Source: Pontibacter coccineus (GTDB lineage Bacteria > Bacteroidota > Bacteroidia > Cytophagales > Hymenobacteraceae). From it: 64,000 nt of DNA. The DNA lies in NCBI RefSeq assembly GCF_030546575.1, contig NZ_JAUOTN010000003.1, positions 62,001-126,000 of the forward strand, in the 5' to 3' direction. Position 1 is the first letter of the stretch. Every line of letters begins with the position of its first letter. A program made the translations under genes and the position numbers. Of this stretch, positions 26,915-38,419 are shown one piece after another. Under the pieces are notes generated by a model. The model was not told the DNA's origin, searched no databases, and saw nothing but the letters and a program-made list of their open reading frames with translations.

Positions 26915-28267
26915 ATGAGAATAGCTGTAGTTGGCACCGGTTACGTGGGCCTGGTGACGGGCACCTGCTTTGCCGAGGTGGGCATCGACGTGACCTGCAT
27001 CGACATCGACTCCAAGAAGATAGACAACCTCAAGCAGGGCATCCTGCCCATCTACGAGCCCGGCCTGGAGGAGATGGTGCTGCGCAACTCCCAAAAGGAG
27101 CGCCTTTCCTTCTCCACTAACCTTGCCGAGAGCGTGCAGGGCTGCCAGGTGGCCTTCATCGCCGTGGGCACGCCTCCGGGCGAGGACGGCTCGGCCGACC
27201 TAAAGTACGTGCTGGCCGTGGCCCGCGAGATCGGCCGCTCCATGACCGACTACCTGGTGGTGGTGACCAAGAGCACCGTGCCGGTGGGCACAGCGGGCAA
27301 GGTACGCCGCGCCATCCGCGAGGAACTCGAGGCCCGTGGCGCCGACATCGCCTTCGACGTGGCCTCCAACCCCGAGTTTCTGAAGGAGGGTGCCGCCATC
27401 GACGACTTCCTCAAGCCCGACCGCATCGTGGTGGGCGTGGACTCAGAGCGCGCCGAGCAGGTGATGGGCAAGCTCTACAAGCCCTTTTTGATGAACGGCC
27501 ACCCGCTCATCTTCATGGACATCCCCTCCGCGGAGATGACCAAGTACGCGGCCAACGCCATGCTGGCCACCAAGATCTCGTTCATGAACGACATCGCCAA
27601 CCTGTGCGAGATCATGGGCGCCGACGTGAACATGGTGCGCAAGGGCATCGGCTCGGACGCCCGCATCGGCAACAAGTTCATCTACCCGGGCATCGGCTAC
27701 GGCGGAAGCTGCTTCCCCAAGGACGTGAAGGCCTTGATCAAGACGGCCTCCGAGAATGGCTACTCCATGGAGGTGCTCAAGTCGGTGGAGACGGTGAACG
27801 AGCGCCAGAAGTCGGTGCTCTTCAACAAGGTGATGAACTACTTCTCGGGCGACCTTTCGGGCAAGACTTTCGCCGTGTGGGGCCTCTCCTTCAAACCAAA
27901 GACCGACGACATGCGCGAGGCCCCCTCGCTGGTGATCATCGAGAAACTGCTTGAGCAGGGCGCTAAGGTGAAGGCCTACGACCCGGTGGCCATGAAGGAG
28001 GCCAAGCATTCTCTGGGAGACCGCATCGAGTACGGCAAGGACGAGTACGAGACCCTGATCGACGCAGACGCCCTGCTGCTGGTGACCGAGTGGCCCGACT
28101 TCCGCTCCCCTAACTTCGCTGTGGTCAACAAGCTGATGAAGGAGAAAGTGGTGTTCGACGGCCGCAACATCTACGACGCGCGCGAGATGGAGGAGAAGGG
28201 TTTTACCTACTTCGGTATCGGCGTCAAGCAGGCCAGTGTTCCAAAGCAAACAAAGGAGACAGTATAG
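26915..28267 (+). CDS. ugd: UDP-glucose 6-dehydrogenase
   Basis: 450 residues. It oxidises UDP-glucose to UDP-glucuronate with two NAD+. The NAD loop is [10 protein letters not shown], the catalytic Cys is in GGSCFPKD, and SNPEFLKEG and [10 protein letters not shown] are family landmarks. The stop is 1 base from the ATG of a UDP-glucuronate decarboxylase, so the pair would make UDP-xylose for polysaccharides. Codons end almost always in G or C, much more than in neighbouring genes, and no AGGTATA occurs in it, which points to a different history or very high expression. Confidence 0.95.
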   Translation: MRIAVVGTGYVGLVTGTCFAEVGIDVTCIDIDSKKIDNLKQGILPIYEPGLEEMVLRNSQKERLSFSTNLAESVQGCQVAFIAVGTPPGEDGSADLKYVLAVAREIGRSMTDYLVVVTKSTVPVGTAGKVRRAIREELEARGADIAFDVASNPEFLKEGAAIDDFLKPDRIVVGVDSERAEQVMGKLYKPFLMNGHPLIFMDIPSAEMTKYAANAMLATKISFMNDIANLCEIMGADVNMVRKGIGSDARIGNKFIYPGIGYGGSCFPKDVKALIKTASENGYSMEVLKSVETVNERQKSVLFNKVMNYFSGDLSGKTFAVWGLSFKPKTDDMREAPSLVIIEKLLEQGAKVKAYDPVAMKEAKHSLGDRIEYGKDEYETLIDADALLLVTEWPDFRSPNFAVVNKLMKEKVVFDGRNIYDAREMEEKGFTYFGIGVKQASVPKQTKETV

Positions 28268-28268
28268 C

Positions 28269-29233
<965 letters not shown>

Positions 29234-29249
29234 ACACCGCATAAATCAT

Positions 29250-29294
29250 AAAACAAAAAGCCCTGACAGATTCGCTGTCAGGGCTTTTTGTTTT
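29250..29294. terminator. Terminator with a 20-base perfect stem
   Basis: Arms 29250-29269 and 29275-29294 are perfectly complementary (core AGCCCTGACAG), with a 5-base loop and A and T runs at either end. It lies between the convergent uxs and TPR-protein genes. Confidence 0.92.
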
Positions 29295-29318
29295 ATAGTT
29301 AACTAAGGTATAGAAAGC

Positions 29319-30563
29319 TTAAATCTTCTTGTGCGCTTTCATAAAGTCCTTTGCCTCTTTGTTGGCAGCATGTTTTTTGTCGGTTGCTTCCAGCACAATA
29401 CCATAGTAGTGCTTCGCCGTTTTCAGTTCACGCTCCTGTTTGGCAATGCGGGCGAGGTTCAGATAAGAGTTGACAAAATAGCCGGAATCACGCTCATTGC
29501 TCATTTCAGCGAATGTAATGGAGTTCTGGTAGTACGCTTTTGCCTTCTGTAAATCGCGGTACTTGTTCTGATTGATATAGGCCAGGATATAAGAGGCATA
29601 ACGCCCGCTAACGGCCTCGTAGCCGGGCATGCGCCGGTCGAGTTTGCTTAGAATATCGAGGCACACCCGCTCCGCCATCGTAAAGTGGCCCTGTACAAAG
29701 AGCGCACGTGCGTAGAAACGCTGGAAATAGGCGTTGTTCGGATATTTCTCAACAAGTCCCTTCACCAGATCCAGGGCCGCTTCCATGTTGCCTTCTTCGT
29801 TGGCATATATCTTCATCAGGAAGAATTTTGCCTCCGTGCCGGTATAGAAGCCATTGTTGGCCACGTAGCGCAACTGCTTTATACCTAGCCGCTTATCGCC
29901 GCTCGGAAAGAAAGCCAGCACCGGGCGCAGCATTTTGTAGTTTTCATGAATCCAGATGGAGTAGTAGTTGAAGAGCGCCTCTCCAAACAGAAACTCCGGG
30001 CTCAGGCCGTTGCCGGCTTTGGCTTTCTCCAGGTATTCCAGCGACCGCTTACTGGCAACGGTTGCTTTGCGCCAGTTGCTGCGCTCGGAATGCAGGCGTC
30101 CGGCAAACCCGTTAGCGGCTGACAAAAAGAAGGCGGCCTCGTAGTCTTTGTTATTGGCATCGTAGAGCTTCTCCGCTTTCATGATGGTAGAGTCCATGTA
30201 GGCGAAAAACAGGTCATCGTACGCCAGGGTTTGGATATTGGTAGGCACGATCTTCCACCACTGGCTGAGGCCCATCAGGAAATAAGGTAGCGGATGATTG
30301 GGATAGCGGCGACGCAGGGATTTGAATTGTTTTTCGGCGAGCTCGTACTTGAAGTTGTACATGTTGTCCACGGCACCTTCCAGTTCGTACTGGATGTCTT
30401 TGTCCATAAGCAGCATGCCTTTGATATTGCCGGCCGCAGGAATCACCTCTACCGATTGTATTGTCACTTCTCTGATGGCCGTGTCAGACTGCTCCTTAGA
30501 ACCCTGCCCTAAAGCGAAGTTAGTCAGGATGATACCGAGAAACGCAAGTACAATCTTCTTCAT
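29319..30563 (-). CDS. Secreted TPR-repeat protein
   Basis: 414 residues. A signal peptide (MKKIVLAFLGIILTNFALGQ) leads to an all-helical array of tetratricopeptide repeats (for example YELAEKQFKSLRRRYPNHPLPYFLMG, AYFQRFYARALFVQGHFTMAERV, AYYQNSITFAEM). Such proteins scaffold envelope complexes; the partner is unknown. It shares a long terminator with uxs, and its start faces the peptidase gene. Confidence 0.82.
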   Translation of the reverse strand: MKKIVLAFLGIILTNFALGQGSKEQSDTAIREVTIQSVEVIPAAGNIKGMLLMDKDIQYELEGAVDNMYNFKYELAEKQFKSLRRRYPNHPLPYFLMGLSQWWKIVPTNIQTLAYDDLFFAYMDSTIMKAEKLYDANNKDYEAAFFLSAANGFAGRLHSERSNWRKATVASKRSLEYLEKAKAGNGLSPEFLFGEALFNYYSIWIHENYKMLRPVLAFFPSGDKRLGIKQLRYVANNGFYTGTEAKFFLMKIYANEEGNMEAALDLVKGLVEKYPNNAYFQRFYARALFVQGHFTMAERVCLDILSKLDRRMPGYEAVSGRYASYILAYINQNKYRDLQKAKAYYQNSITFAEMSNERDSGYFVNSYLNLARIAKQERELKTAKHYYGIVLEATDKKHAANKEAKDFMKAHKKI

Positions 30564-30673
30564 AGGTCAAAAGAAAAGTCCGGAGTGTCGTGCCAATAGC
30601 CCCTCATTTGGAGAACAGGTACTAAAAGTACAACAATTATATTAATTTTGAATTGATACAAAAGAAATATTGC

Positions 30674-31588
30674 ATGAAACTCCTGAAACAACTCTGCAGC
30701 ATACACGCACCGTCCGGCAACGAAAAAAAGCTATCCGATTTTCTGCTTAACTACATTGAGGAACAGAAAGTTCAGTGGAGGCAACAACCTGTGGTTATTC
30801 ATGGAGAAGGTTTCCAGGATTGTATTTTGTTAATATTCGGGAAGCCAAGGACAGCGATTTTTGCGCACATGGACTCGATTGGATTCACCGTGCGCTATGG
30901 CAAACAGCTGGTAAAGATCGGCGGGCCTGACCTGGAAACCGGCTATGCGCTGGTAGGAGAGGACTCACAAGGGAAAATTGAGTGTACACTGGAGTTCGAT
31001 GAAGAAGAGCGCGAGATCAGCTACAAGTACGAACGGGAAATAGAGCGGGGAACGGAGCTTGTCTTTAAGTGCGATTTCCGTGAAACCCAGGAAACAGTGC
31101 AGTCCTGCTACCTTGATAACCGACTGGGGGTGTGGAGCGCATTAAAAGTTGCTGAGACGTTGGAGAACGGCATCATTGTGTTTAGTGGTTGGGAAGAGCA
31201 CGGCGGTGGCTCCGTGGCCTACCTGGCCAAGTATATCGCGGAGCGTTACGGCGTGCACCAGGCGCTTATTTCAGATATTACCTGGGTAACCGAGGGTGTG
31301 AAGCCGGGAGAGGGCGTCGCGATCTCGATGCGCGACAGCCTTATACCCCGCCGGTCTTATATTGAGAAGATCATAGGTATAGCCAAAGCCTCCGGTATAC
31401 CCTATCAGTTGGAAGTAGAAGGTTCAGGCGGCAGCGATGCCAAGGAGTTGCAGCACGGACCCTATCCCTGGGACTGGTGCTTTGTCGGCGCCCCTGAAGA
31501 CAATGTGCACACCCCGAACGAAATTGTGAACAAGAAAGATATTGAGAGTATGGTGGCGATGTACAGGGAGTTGATGGCGAAGTTGTAG
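30674..31588 (+). CDS. M42/M20-type zinc aminopeptidase-like protein
   Basis: 304 residues from the ATG at 30674. The di-metal site of the MH clan is visible: FAHMDSIG (His, Asp), [13 protein letters not shown] (bridging Asp), GWEEHGGGS (Glu-Glu), SDITW, and DNVHTPNE (His). [11 protein letters not shown] near the N-terminus is typical of M42 enzymes. It probably trims peptides in the cytoplasm. It is shorter than the usual 340-360 residues of M42 and may lack part of the lid domain. Confidence 0.8.
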   Translation: MKLLKQLCSIHAPSGNEKKLSDFLLNYIEEQKVQWRQQPVVIHGEGFQDCILLIFGKPRTAIFAHMDSIGFTVRYGKQLVKIGGPDLETGYALVGEDSQGKIECTLEFDEEEREISYKYEREIERGTELVFKCDFRETQETVQSCYLDNRLGVWSALKVAETLENGIIVFSGWEEHGGGSVAYLAKYIAERYGVHQALISDITWVTEGVKPGEGVAISMRDSLIPRRSYIEKIIGIAKASGIPYQLEVEGSGGSDAKELQHGPYPWDWCFVGAPEDNVHTPNEIVNKKDIESMVAMYRELMAKL

Positions 31589-31616
31589 GGGAATTTTAGA
31601 AAGGAAGTACAGGATC

Positions 31617-32552
31617 ATGAATTCACAGAGAGGGGAACTCCAGGGCGAAAAGCTAAGTGAAATCCGGCAAGGTGGGGTTTACGCTATCTGCTGCAATGTG
31701 AAAGATTGCCCCTGTGAAGCTAAAACATCTCCATGTCCAAGAGGCTTCTTCTCGTTGTTTATTCAGGCTATCTATGGCATTGAACTCTCTAAACGCTATG
31801 GGATACCTTACTATGTGGATTTCGGTAACCATAAATACCTCTATACTGAGCCTTCCAGAAGTGAGCAAAACTTCTGGAACTATTACCTTGAACAAACCGG
31901 TGTGGAACCTGCCTACTTAAGCAAAGCAAGGTTTGTAAGAAATTCCCTACATGAGGTGTATCCATTTAGGGTATGGAGTAGACTTCATTTCTTGAAGATG
32001 CATCATACAGTAGTCCGTGAGTTAAAATTCATTGACTCACTAGAGAAACATTTTGAAGAAAAGAGGCACTTCTATGGAGCACATAAGGTTCTTGGTGTAC
32101 AGATTAGACGTACTGATCATGGACAGGAGATTGAACAGGTAGGTCTGGATGTATTTATTAACATTATTGATCGAAAGCTGGGTAAATTCGACTATCTATT
32201 TGTAGCTACTGACGATAACAAAGTGATTGAATTGCTATCACAACGCTATACGGATAAATTGATTTGCAACAATGCCGTGAGGTCAGATAATGACGAAGCT
32301 GTACACTCAAACCTTAATATAGAAAACAGGTATGAACTGGGGCAAGAGGCTCTTATTGACTGTTACTGCTTGTCACTTTGCACTCACTCTATCTTAATCC
32401 AATCAAATATCTCTTACGCAGCATTGCTGTTTAATCCAAAGCTATCTTACACTTTGCTGGAGAAAGGTAGGTTCACGTTTAAGTTAAAACGACTTGCACG
32501 CTACTATTTAGATGAAATCATATTGAAAGTCAGCTACAGAAAATATCGGTAG
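31617..32552 (+). CDS. Fucosyltransferase-like glycosyltransferase (NodZ/O-FucT superfamily)
   Basis: 311 residues. VLGVQIRRTDHGQE is the GDP-sugar-binding arginine motif (I-R-R-T-D) of the alpha-1,6-fucosyltransferase/NodZ and protein O-fucosyltransferase superfamily; FVATDDNKVIELL and QEALIDCYCLSLCTHSILIQSNISYAAL follow in the right order. It likely moves fucose or a similar sugar to a glycan. Two Cys clusters near the N-terminus (CCNVKDCPCEAKTSPCP) are unusual. The gene is clearly more A/T-rich than its neighbours and has no AGGTATA motif, so recent transfer is likely. Preceded by 28 bases after the peptidase. Confidence 0.72.
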   Translation: MNSQRGELQGEKLSEIRQGGVYAICCNVKDCPCEAKTSPCPRGFFSLFIQAIYGIELSKRYGIPYYVDFGNHKYLYTEPSRSEQNFWNYYLEQTGVEPAYLSKARFVRNSLHEVYPFRVWSRLHFLKMHHTVVRELKFIDSLEKHFEEKRHFYGAHKVLGVQIRRTDHGQEIEQVGLDVFINIIDRKLGKFDYLFVATDDNKVIELLSQRYTDKLICNNAVRSDNDEAVHSNLNIENRYELGQEALIDCYCLSLCTHSILIQSNISYAALLFNPKLSYTLLEKGRFTFKLKRLARYYLDEIILKVSYRKYR

Positions 32553-32576
32553 CTTTTAAGTGCTAACGATATAATC

Positions 32577-32610
32577 AAGGAAGCCCCTGCAATAGTGGGC
32601 TTCCTTTTAT
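32577..32610 (+). terminator. Terminator after the fucosyltransferase-like gene
   Basis: Ten-base stem AAGGAAGCCC / GGGCTTCCTT with a 10-base loop and a T-rich tail. Confidence 0.88.
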
Positions 32611-32820
32611 TTTAAATAAAGACAGGCTGAGATGGTGCGAATAGGATAAGATAACAGTACCCGGCACAAATGACCTAACTATGAGCGGTATAACCTGCAC
32701 ATTAGGTCTAAGGCTTTGGAAGTAAATATTTGGAAAAGTCAAACCAATAGGCTTTCTTTAATAGCTCTATATAGCAATTTCAGAATCTCAACCCTTATTT
32801 ACAAAACTAACTCTTATTGG

Positions 32821-35067
32821 ATGGAACCTATTCTCTACGCAATTCCTGGATTTGGTCTGGCGGCCCTCATTTATACCTTTATAAGGTCGGCCTGGGTAAC
32901 GAAGCAAGCAGCTGGTAACGAACGCATGACGGAGATCGCCCGCCACATTTCCGATGGCGCCATGGCTTTCCTGAAGGCGGAATACAAAGTGCTCTTCTAC
33001 TTCGTAGTCATCGCCAGTATATTTCTTTTTTATCTGGGCTATTCCGGTGAGAAATCGCACTGGACGATTGTACTAGCCTTTATCATGGGTGCTCTTTTCT
33101 CAGCTGTTGCCGGCTTTATCGGCATGCGCATTGCCACTAAGGCCAATGTGCGCACGGCAGAGGCAGCCCGAACAAGTCTGTCACGCGCCCTTAGCGTGTC
33201 GTTTGCCGGTGGTTCGGTCATGGGTATGGGCGTGGCCGGTCTGGCTGTGCTGGGCCTGGGCTCGCTCTTTATCGTGCTCTACTACTTCTTTGTTTATAGT
33301 GTGGATGGCAGCGTGAATGGCCACGAAATGGAAGTGGCCCTTGAGGTGCTCACAGGTTTCTCGCTGGGTGCTGAAAGTATCGCCCTTTTTGCGCGCGTGG
33401 GCGGCGGTATCTATACCAAAGCGGCCGACGTTGGAGCTGACCTCGTGGGGAAGGTAGAAGCAGGTATACCGGAGGACGATCCGCGTAACCCGGCTACCAT
33501 TGCCGACAACGTGGGCGACAACGTAGGTGACGTGGCCGGTATGGGAGCCGACCTTTTCGGCTCGTATGTGGCCACTATTCTGGCAACGATGGTGCTGGGC
33601 CGTGAAGTGGTTTCGGAAGATAATTTCGGTGGCATGGCCCCGATCATTCTGCCGATGTTCATTGCGGGTCTGGGCATTTTGTTCTCCCTGATCGGTATGT
33701 TGTTCATCCGGGTGAAAGAAGGTGGCGACGTGCAGGGGGCCCTCAACCTCGGTAACTGGATCTCTGTCGCCCTGACAGCCGTTGGCGCTTATTTCGCCAT
33801 CCACTGGATGCTGCCTGAAAACATGAACCTGCGTAACTTCGAATTTACCTCAAATGGTGTGTTCATTGCCGTGATTGTGGGTCTGGTAGTAGGCACACTG
33901 ATGAGTATCATCACGGAGTACTATACGGCGATGGGCAAAAAGCCGGTTAATTCGATTGTGCAGCAATCTTCTACAGGCCACGCCACCAACATCATTGCTG
34001 GTCTGGCGGTAGGTATGCACTCCACTGTGTTGCCTATTATCGTTTTAGCGGCTGGTATCGTGTTGTCTTATGCCTCTGCCGGACTTTACGGTGTGGCGAT
34101 TGCGGCAGCCGGTATGATGGCTACGACCGCCATGCAGCTGGCCATTGATGCGTTCGGGCCTATTGCTGACAACGCTGGTGGCATTGCCGAGATGAGTGAA
34201 CTTCCAAAAGAGGTGCGCGGCCGTACCGATATTCTGGATGCTGTGGGCAACACCACTGCTGCTACCGGTAAAGGCTTCGCGATCGCGTCTGCCGCCCTTA
34301 CCTCGCTGGCCCTTTTTGCCGCCTTCGTAGGTATAGCCGGTATCGATTCCATTGACCTTTACAAGGCGCCCGTGCTGGCTGGCCTGTTTATCGGTGCCAT
34401 GATTCCGTTCATCTTCTCAGCGCTTTGTATCGCGGCGGTAGGTCGTGCGGCCATGGCCATGGTACATGAAGTGCGCCGTCAGTTCCGCGAAATTCCGGGT
34501 ATTATGGAAGGTACTGGTCAGCCAGAGTACGAGAAATGCGTGGCTATCTCCACAAAAGCGGCTATCCGCGAAATGATGTTGCCTGGCGCTATTGCCCTGA
34601 CCGTGCCGGTTTTGGTAGGCTTTGGTTTTAGAGACGTGTTTGCAGATACCCCTTCAGCCGAAATCCTGGGTGGTTTACTGGCCGGCGTAACCGTATCGGG
34701 TGTGCTGATGGCAATGTTCCAGTCCAACGCCGGTGGCGCCTGGGACAATGCCAAGAAGTCGTTTGAGAAAGGTGTGGAGATCAACGGCAAGATGGAGTAC
34801 AAAGGCTCTGACGCTCACAAGGCTTCCGTAACGGGCGACACCGTGGGTGACCCGTTCAAAGACACTTCCGGTCCTTCCATGAACATCCTGATCAAGCTGA
34901 TGTCGATCGTATCGCTGGTAATCGCACCGCACATTGCCACAGAGCGTACCCCGGCTATACCTGAAGAACCGAATCTGAACATGGAGATACAGCAGGAGGC
35001 CCCGTCTACCGGACAGATCATCAACTCTGAAAACACGGTTGTAGTGGCTGGTCTGACTGCCAGATAA
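32821..35067 (+). CDS. hppA: Membrane-bound ion-pumping pyrophosphatase
   Basis: 748 residues from the ATG at 32821 (the frame is open to 32716, but [12 protein letters not shown] begins the first membrane helix). About 16 membrane helices. It hydrolyses pyrophosphate and pumps H+ or Na+ across the inner membrane. Substrate motifs: [31 protein letters not shown]-type region, [15 protein letters not shown], and [13 protein letters not shown]. The stretch [10 protein letters not shown] has Ala where K+-independent enzymes have Lys, so the enzyme should need K+; Na+ transport is then likely by family knowledge. Confidence 0.95.
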   Translation: MEPILYAIPGFGLAALIYTFIRSAWVTKQAAGNERMTEIARHISDGAMAFLKAEYKVLFYFVVIASIFLFYLGYSGEKSHWTIVLAFIMGALFSAVAGFIGMRIATKANVRTAEAARTSLSRALSVSFAGGSVMGMGVAGLAVLGLGSLFIVLYYFFVYSVDGSVNGHEMEVALEVLTGFSLGAESIALFARVGGGIYTKAADVGADLVGKVEAGIPEDDPRNPATIADNVGDNVGDVAGMGADLFGSYVATILATMVLGREVVSEDNFGGMAPIILPMFIAGLGILFSLIGMLFIRVKEGGDVQGALNLGNWISVALTAVGAYFAIHWMLPENMNLRNFEFTSNGVFIAVIVGLVVGTLMSIITEYYTAMGKKPVNSIVQQSSTGHATNIIAGLAVGMHSTVLPIIVLAAGIVLSYASAGLYGVAIAAAGMMATTAMQLAIDAFGPIADNAGGIAEMSELPKEVRGRTDILDAVGNTTAATGKGFAIASAALTSLALFAAFVGIAGIDSIDLYKAPVLAGLFIGAMIPFIFSALCIAAVGRAAMAMVHEVRRQFREIPGIMEGTGQPEYEKCVAISTKAAIREMMLPGAIALTVPVLVGFGFRDVFADTPSAEILGGLLAGVTVSGVLMAMFQSNAGGAWDNAKKSFEKGVEINGKMEYKGSDAHKASVTGDTVGDPFKDTSGPSMNILIKLMSIVSLVIAPHIATERTPAIPEEPNLNMEIQQEAPSTGQIINSENTVVVAGLTAR

Positions 35068-35090
35068 CTAACACAATATTGCTAAGTATA

Positions 35091-35124
35091 AATAAGCCCA
35101 TCCTTTCGGTTGGGCTTATTTTTT
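35091..35124 (+). terminator. Terminator after hppA
   Basis: Ten-base stem AATAAGCCCA / TGGGCTTATT with a 10-base loop, then T-rich sequence. Its right arm overlaps the -33 element of the next promoter. Confidence 0.88.
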
Positions 35125-35140
35125 ATTATCCTTACCTTTG
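35110..35140 (+). promoter_or_regulatory. Promoter of hpt
   Basis: TTG at 35110-35112, 20 bases, TACCTTTG at 35133-35140: a full Bacteroidota-type promoter about 20 bases before the ATG. Confidence 0.65.
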
Positions 35141-35161
35141 TTTACCAACAAGACCTATTAT

Positions 35162-35704
35162 ATGGAGCCCCGTACAATCACGATTCACGATTGTGACTTC
35201 AGTACCTACCTGTACGAAGAAGAAATCATTGCCCGCATCGTGATGCTGGCAGAGCAAATTGAGCAGGACTACGCTGGTAAAAACCCACTTTTTTTGGCAG
35301 TCTTAAACGGTTCGTTCATGTTCACGGCCGATCTGATGAAGCGCATCAACATACCTTGCGAGATCTCATTCATCCGGATGTCGTCTTACCAGGACATGCA
35401 CAGCACCGGCCAGGTGAGAGAAGTGCTGGGTCTGACCGAGAATATTGAGGGACGTGATGTGGTGGTGATAGAAGACATCGTAGATACCGGCCATACCGTC
35501 AATGCGCTTTTGCAACAACTGCGCGAAAAGAGCCCGTCTTCCATCGAGATCATTACGTTGCTCATGAAGCCTGAGTGTCTGCAGCACGAATTGGATGTGA
35601 AGTATGTGGCCAAGTCTATACCAAACGATTTTGTAGTGGGCTATGGACTCGACTACAACGGACTGGGCCGCAACCTGCGCGATATTTACAAGATCGTTTC
35701 CTAA
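35162..35704 (+). CDS. hpt: Hypoxanthine phosphoribosyltransferase
   Basis: 180 residues from the ATG at 35162, placed right after a good promoter. It salvages hypoxanthine or guanine with PRPP to give IMP or GMP. The PRPP-binding loop is VVVIEDIVDTGHTVNALL; the flexible loop (SFIRMSSYQDMHSTG) and the base-binding VVGYGLDYNGLGRNL are in place. Next gene is adk, another purine-nucleotide enzyme, with its own promoter. Confidence 0.93.
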   Translation: MEPRTITIHDCDFSTYLYEEEIIARIVMLAEQIEQDYAGKNPLFLAVLNGSFMFTADLMKRINIPCEISFIRMSSYQDMHSTGQVREVLGLTENIEGRDVVVIEDIVDTGHTVNALLQQLREKSPSSIEIITLLMKPECLQHELDVKYVAKSIPNDFVVGYGLDYNGLGRNLRDIYKIVS

Positions 35705-35764
35705 AGAACCGGCACTAATTGGGGTGAAAACGATCTTCCCGGATTTGACCCTGCGCAAAAAATA

Positions 35765-35797
35765 TTGAACGAAACACCGATTTTATACTTAAATTTG
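35765..35797 (+). promoter_or_regulatory. Promoter of adk
   Basis: TAAATTTG at 35790-35797 with TTG at 35765-35767 (22-base spacer), about 20 bases before the ATG. Confidence 0.55.
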
Positions 35798-35819
35798 TTT
35801 TTTATCATAAATCATAGAT

Positions 35820-36410
35820 ATGCTCAACATCGTTTTGTTTGGCCCTCCAGGTGCTGGTAAAGGTACGCAAAGCCAAAAGCTGATAGACAAGTATAACCTG
35901 ATACACCTGTCAACGGGTGATTTGCTGCGCTCGGAAATTGCCGCCGGCACTGAACTGGGGATGAAAGCTAAATCGCTGATGGACAATGGCCTCTTGGTGC
36001 CGGACGAAGTTGTGATTGGTATGATCGCAAACAAAGTGAGAGAAAACAATCACGCGGGCGGGTTTATCTTTGACGGATTCCCTCGCACGGTGCCACAGGC
36101 GCAAGGCCTGGACAAGCTCCTGATGGACCTTGGCACGGAGATATCCTGCATGATTGCCCTGAAAGTGGACGACGAAGAGCTGACCAAGCGCCTGTTGCTG
36201 CGCGGACAGACTTCCGGACGCCCTGATGACCAGAATGAAGAGCTGATTCGCAAGCGTGTAGTGGAGTACAACACCAAAACCACACCAGTCGCTGACTACT
36301 ATGCTGGACAAAGCAAGTATTATGCAGTGGATGGCATTGGTGAGATTGATGAGATCTTTACCGAAATCTGCAAGCACGTCGACAACCTGAAAGAGAAGCA
36401 GCAGAAATAG
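35820..36410 (+). CDS. adk: Adenylate kinase (short form)
   Basis: 196 residues. It balances ATP + AMP with 2 ADP. The P-loop is GPPGAGKGTQ; AMP site LSTGDLLR; FDGFPRTVPQA; LID arginines in GRPDDQNEELIRKR. The long zinc-binding LID insert of larger bacterial forms is absent, as in AK1-like enzymes; that is common in Bacteroidota. Confidence 0.95.
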   Translation: MLNIVLFGPPGAGKGTQSQKLIDKYNLIHLSTGDLLRSEIAAGTELGMKAKSLMDNGLLVPDEVVIGMIANKVRENNHAGGFIFDGFPRTVPQAQGLDKLLMDLGTEISCMIALKVDDEELTKRLLLRGQTSGRPDDQNEELIRKRVVEYNTKTTPVADYYAGQSKYYAVDGIGEIDEIFTEICKHVDNLKEKQQK

Positions 36411-36520
36411 TCTTCTTCACAGCTTTTCTAAAATAGAACACAGAGGTATAAGCAGGTCGGAACTCAATTGCTCCGTTCTGGCTTATACCTTATAATTTAT
36501 ACCTGTTAGCATTACCTACA

Positions 36521-37513
36521 TTGGCCCAATCCAACTTTATTGATTACGTAAAAATCTGTTCCCGCTCCGGGCACGGTGGCGCTGGCTCAGCGCATTTGCA
36601 CCGCGACAAACGCACCGCCATGGGTGGTCCTGATGGGGGCGACGGGGGCAGAGGAGGCCATATCATCCTGCGTGGCAACGCACAGCTCTGGACTTTGCTG
36701 CACCTGCAGTACCGCAAGCACGTAATTGCCGAAAATGGTCAGGGCGGTGGCCCAAGCCACTCTACGGGTGCCCAAGGCAAGGACGACGTGCTGGAGGTTC
36801 CGCTGGGGACGATCGCCCGCAACGCCGAAACCGGCGAGTTCATGTGCGAGATCACCGAAGACGGTCAGGAGATCATCCTGACACCTGGTGGCCGAGGCGG
36901 ACTGGGCAACGCGCACTTTAAGTCGCCTACCAACCAGACGCCGCGCTATGCCCAGCCAGGTGAGCCAGGTATAGAGGAGTGGGTGATTCTGGAACTGAAG
37001 CTTCTGGCCGATGTCGGCCTGGTGGGGTTCCCGAATGCAGGCAAGTCAACTTTGCTGTCCGTGGTATCGGCAGCCAAGCCAAAGATCGCCAACTACGCCT
37101 TTACGACGCTGGAGCCTAACCTGGGCGTGGTCGCTTACCGCGATTACAGATCCTTTGTGATGGCCGATATACCGGGTATCATCGAAGGAGCTTCGGAAGG
37201 AAAAGGCCTTGGCCTACGCTTCCTGCGCCACATTGAGCGGAACTCCATGCTGCTGTTCATGATCTCGTGCGACAGTCCGGATATAGCAGAAGAGTACAAG
37301 GTGTTGGTAAACGAGCTGGAAACCTTTAATCCGGAACTACTGGACAAAAAACGCATACTGGCCATCACCAAAACCGATATGATCGATGATGAGTTGGAAG
37401 CCGAAATGCGCGAGACTTTGCCCAAGGACCTTCCGACTGTATTTATCTCGAGTATGACCCAGAAGAATATCACACAGTTGAAGGATATGATCTGGTCTGA
37501 ACTCAACTCGTAG
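36521..37513 (+). CDS. obg: Obg family GTPase
   Basis: 330 residues with a TTG start at 36521, supported because the family begins with NFIDYVKI right after it. It helps assemble the 50S ribosomal subunit and senses GTP/ppGpp. The glycine-rich Obg fold covers residues 1 to about 158 ([13 protein letters not shown]), and the G domain follows: [25 protein letters not shown]. The C-terminal OCT domain of some homologues is missing. Downstream of adk with an AGGTATA-rich gap. Confidence 0.95.
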   Translation: MAQSNFIDYVKICSRSGHGGAGSAHLHRDKRTAMGGPDGGDGGRGGHIILRGNAQLWTLLHLQYRKHVIAENGQGGGPSHSTGAQGKDDVLEVPLGTIARNAETGEFMCEITEDGQEIILTPGGRGGLGNAHFKSPTNQTPRYAQPGEPGIEEWVILELKLLADVGLVGFPNAGKSTLLSVVSAAKPKIANYAFTTLEPNLGVVAYRDYRSFVMADIPGIIEGASEGKGLGLRFLRHIERNSMLLFMISCDSPDIAEEYKVLVNELETFNPELLDKKRILAITKTDMIDDELEAEMRETLPKDLPTVFISSMTQKNITQLKDMIWSELNS

Positions 37514-37536
37514 TCCGTCAGCCATTTGCAAATTAT

Positions 37537-37576
37537 AATCGGTAGAGGCTGCAAGGTCTGCTACCGATTTTTTTTG
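37537..37576 (+). terminator. Terminator after obg
   Basis: Nine-base stem AATCGGTAG / CTACCGATT with a 15-base loop and eight T. Confidence 0.85.
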
Positions 37577-37696
37577 AGACGCAGTACTACATGTTGAATA
37601 GCTGCCTTGTTAACTTATTGATAGAGAGTAGAAAATGATTCACTCTTAAGGTCGGATTTACTGAACTTCCCATCGGGATGGACAGAAGGATCATTA

Positions 37697-37714
37697 GCTA
37701 TACCTAGGTATAGC
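37697..37714. repeat. 18-base perfect palindrome of two AGGTATAGC units
   Basis: GCTATACCTAGGTATAGC: two copies of the dispersed motif back to back, each in its full nine-base form. The most perfect instance in the window. Confidence 0.9.
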
Positions 37715-37849
37715 GCCAAACGAAGCCCCCCAACAATTTAACAATTCAACTATCAACAATTAATAAATGCCAATCTGACACGAAAACAGAATTGGCAAGA
37801 CAATTGAAAAGACAAAACAGACCTATCAACCTATAATTCTTAAGGCATT

Positions 37850-38416
37850 ATGTCAGAGAAAGATATTAAGAAAGAGCAGGAAAACGCAGAAGCACAGGAT
37901 AACACTGCCAATACAGAAGAAACTATCGGACAGGAGCAGGCCGAAGAGACAGCAGAACAAGCTGGCTCTGAAACACAAGCCGAAGCCGAACTGGCAGAGA
38001 TGAAAGACAAATACATCCGCCTGATGGCTGAGTTTGAGAACTTCAGACGCCGCACCAACAAGGAGCGCATGGACCTGCTGAAGACAGCGAACGAAGACCT
38101 GATGACCGAGCTGTTGCCCGTGATGGACGATATGGAGCGTGCCCGCCAGTCGATGGAGGCAACTAAAGAGGTAGATGCTTTGTTGCAGGGCCTGGAGCTG
38201 GTGTTCCACAAGCTGAAGCACGTGACCCAACTCAAAGGTTTAAAGCCGATTGAGATCAGCGCAGGAGATGAGTTTGACAGCGACTTTCATGAAGCTGTTA
38301 CCCAGATTCCGGCTCCGTCAGAAGAGTTGAAAGGCAAAATAGTAGACGTAATCGAGAAGGGCTATACCTTGAATGATAAGGTGATCCGCTTCGCGAAAGT
38401 TATAATAGGAGCTTAA
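37850..38416 (+). CDS. grpE: Nucleotide exchange factor GrpE
   Basis: 188 residues. It releases ADP from DnaK. A long acidic N-terminal coiled coil (rich in Glu, Gln, Ala) leads to MAEFENFRRRTNKERMDL and the C-terminal beta domain with VTQIPAPSEELKGKIVDVIEKGYTL. Followed by dnaJ after 3 bases, an operon common in Bacteroidota; dnaK is not in the window. Confidence 0.95.
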   Translation: MSEKDIKKEQENAEAQDNTANTEETIGQEQAEETAEQAGSETQAEAELAEMKDKYIRLMAEFENFRRRTNKERMDLLKTANEDLMTELLPVMDDMERARQSMEATKEVDALLQGLELVFHKLKHVTQLKGLKPIEISAGDEFDSDFHEAVTQIPAPSEELKGKIVDVIEKGYTLNDKVIRFAKVIIGA

Positions 38417-38419
38417 TCA

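Larger units (their letters stand above)
37514..37849. other. Intergenic gap, 336 bases, before grpE
   Basis: A terminator for obg occupies 37537-37575. The middle holds the 18-base AGGTATA palindrome. The end (37735-37849) is A/T-rich and presumably carries the heat-shock promoter; I see no exact TAnnTTTG. Confidence 0.6.
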
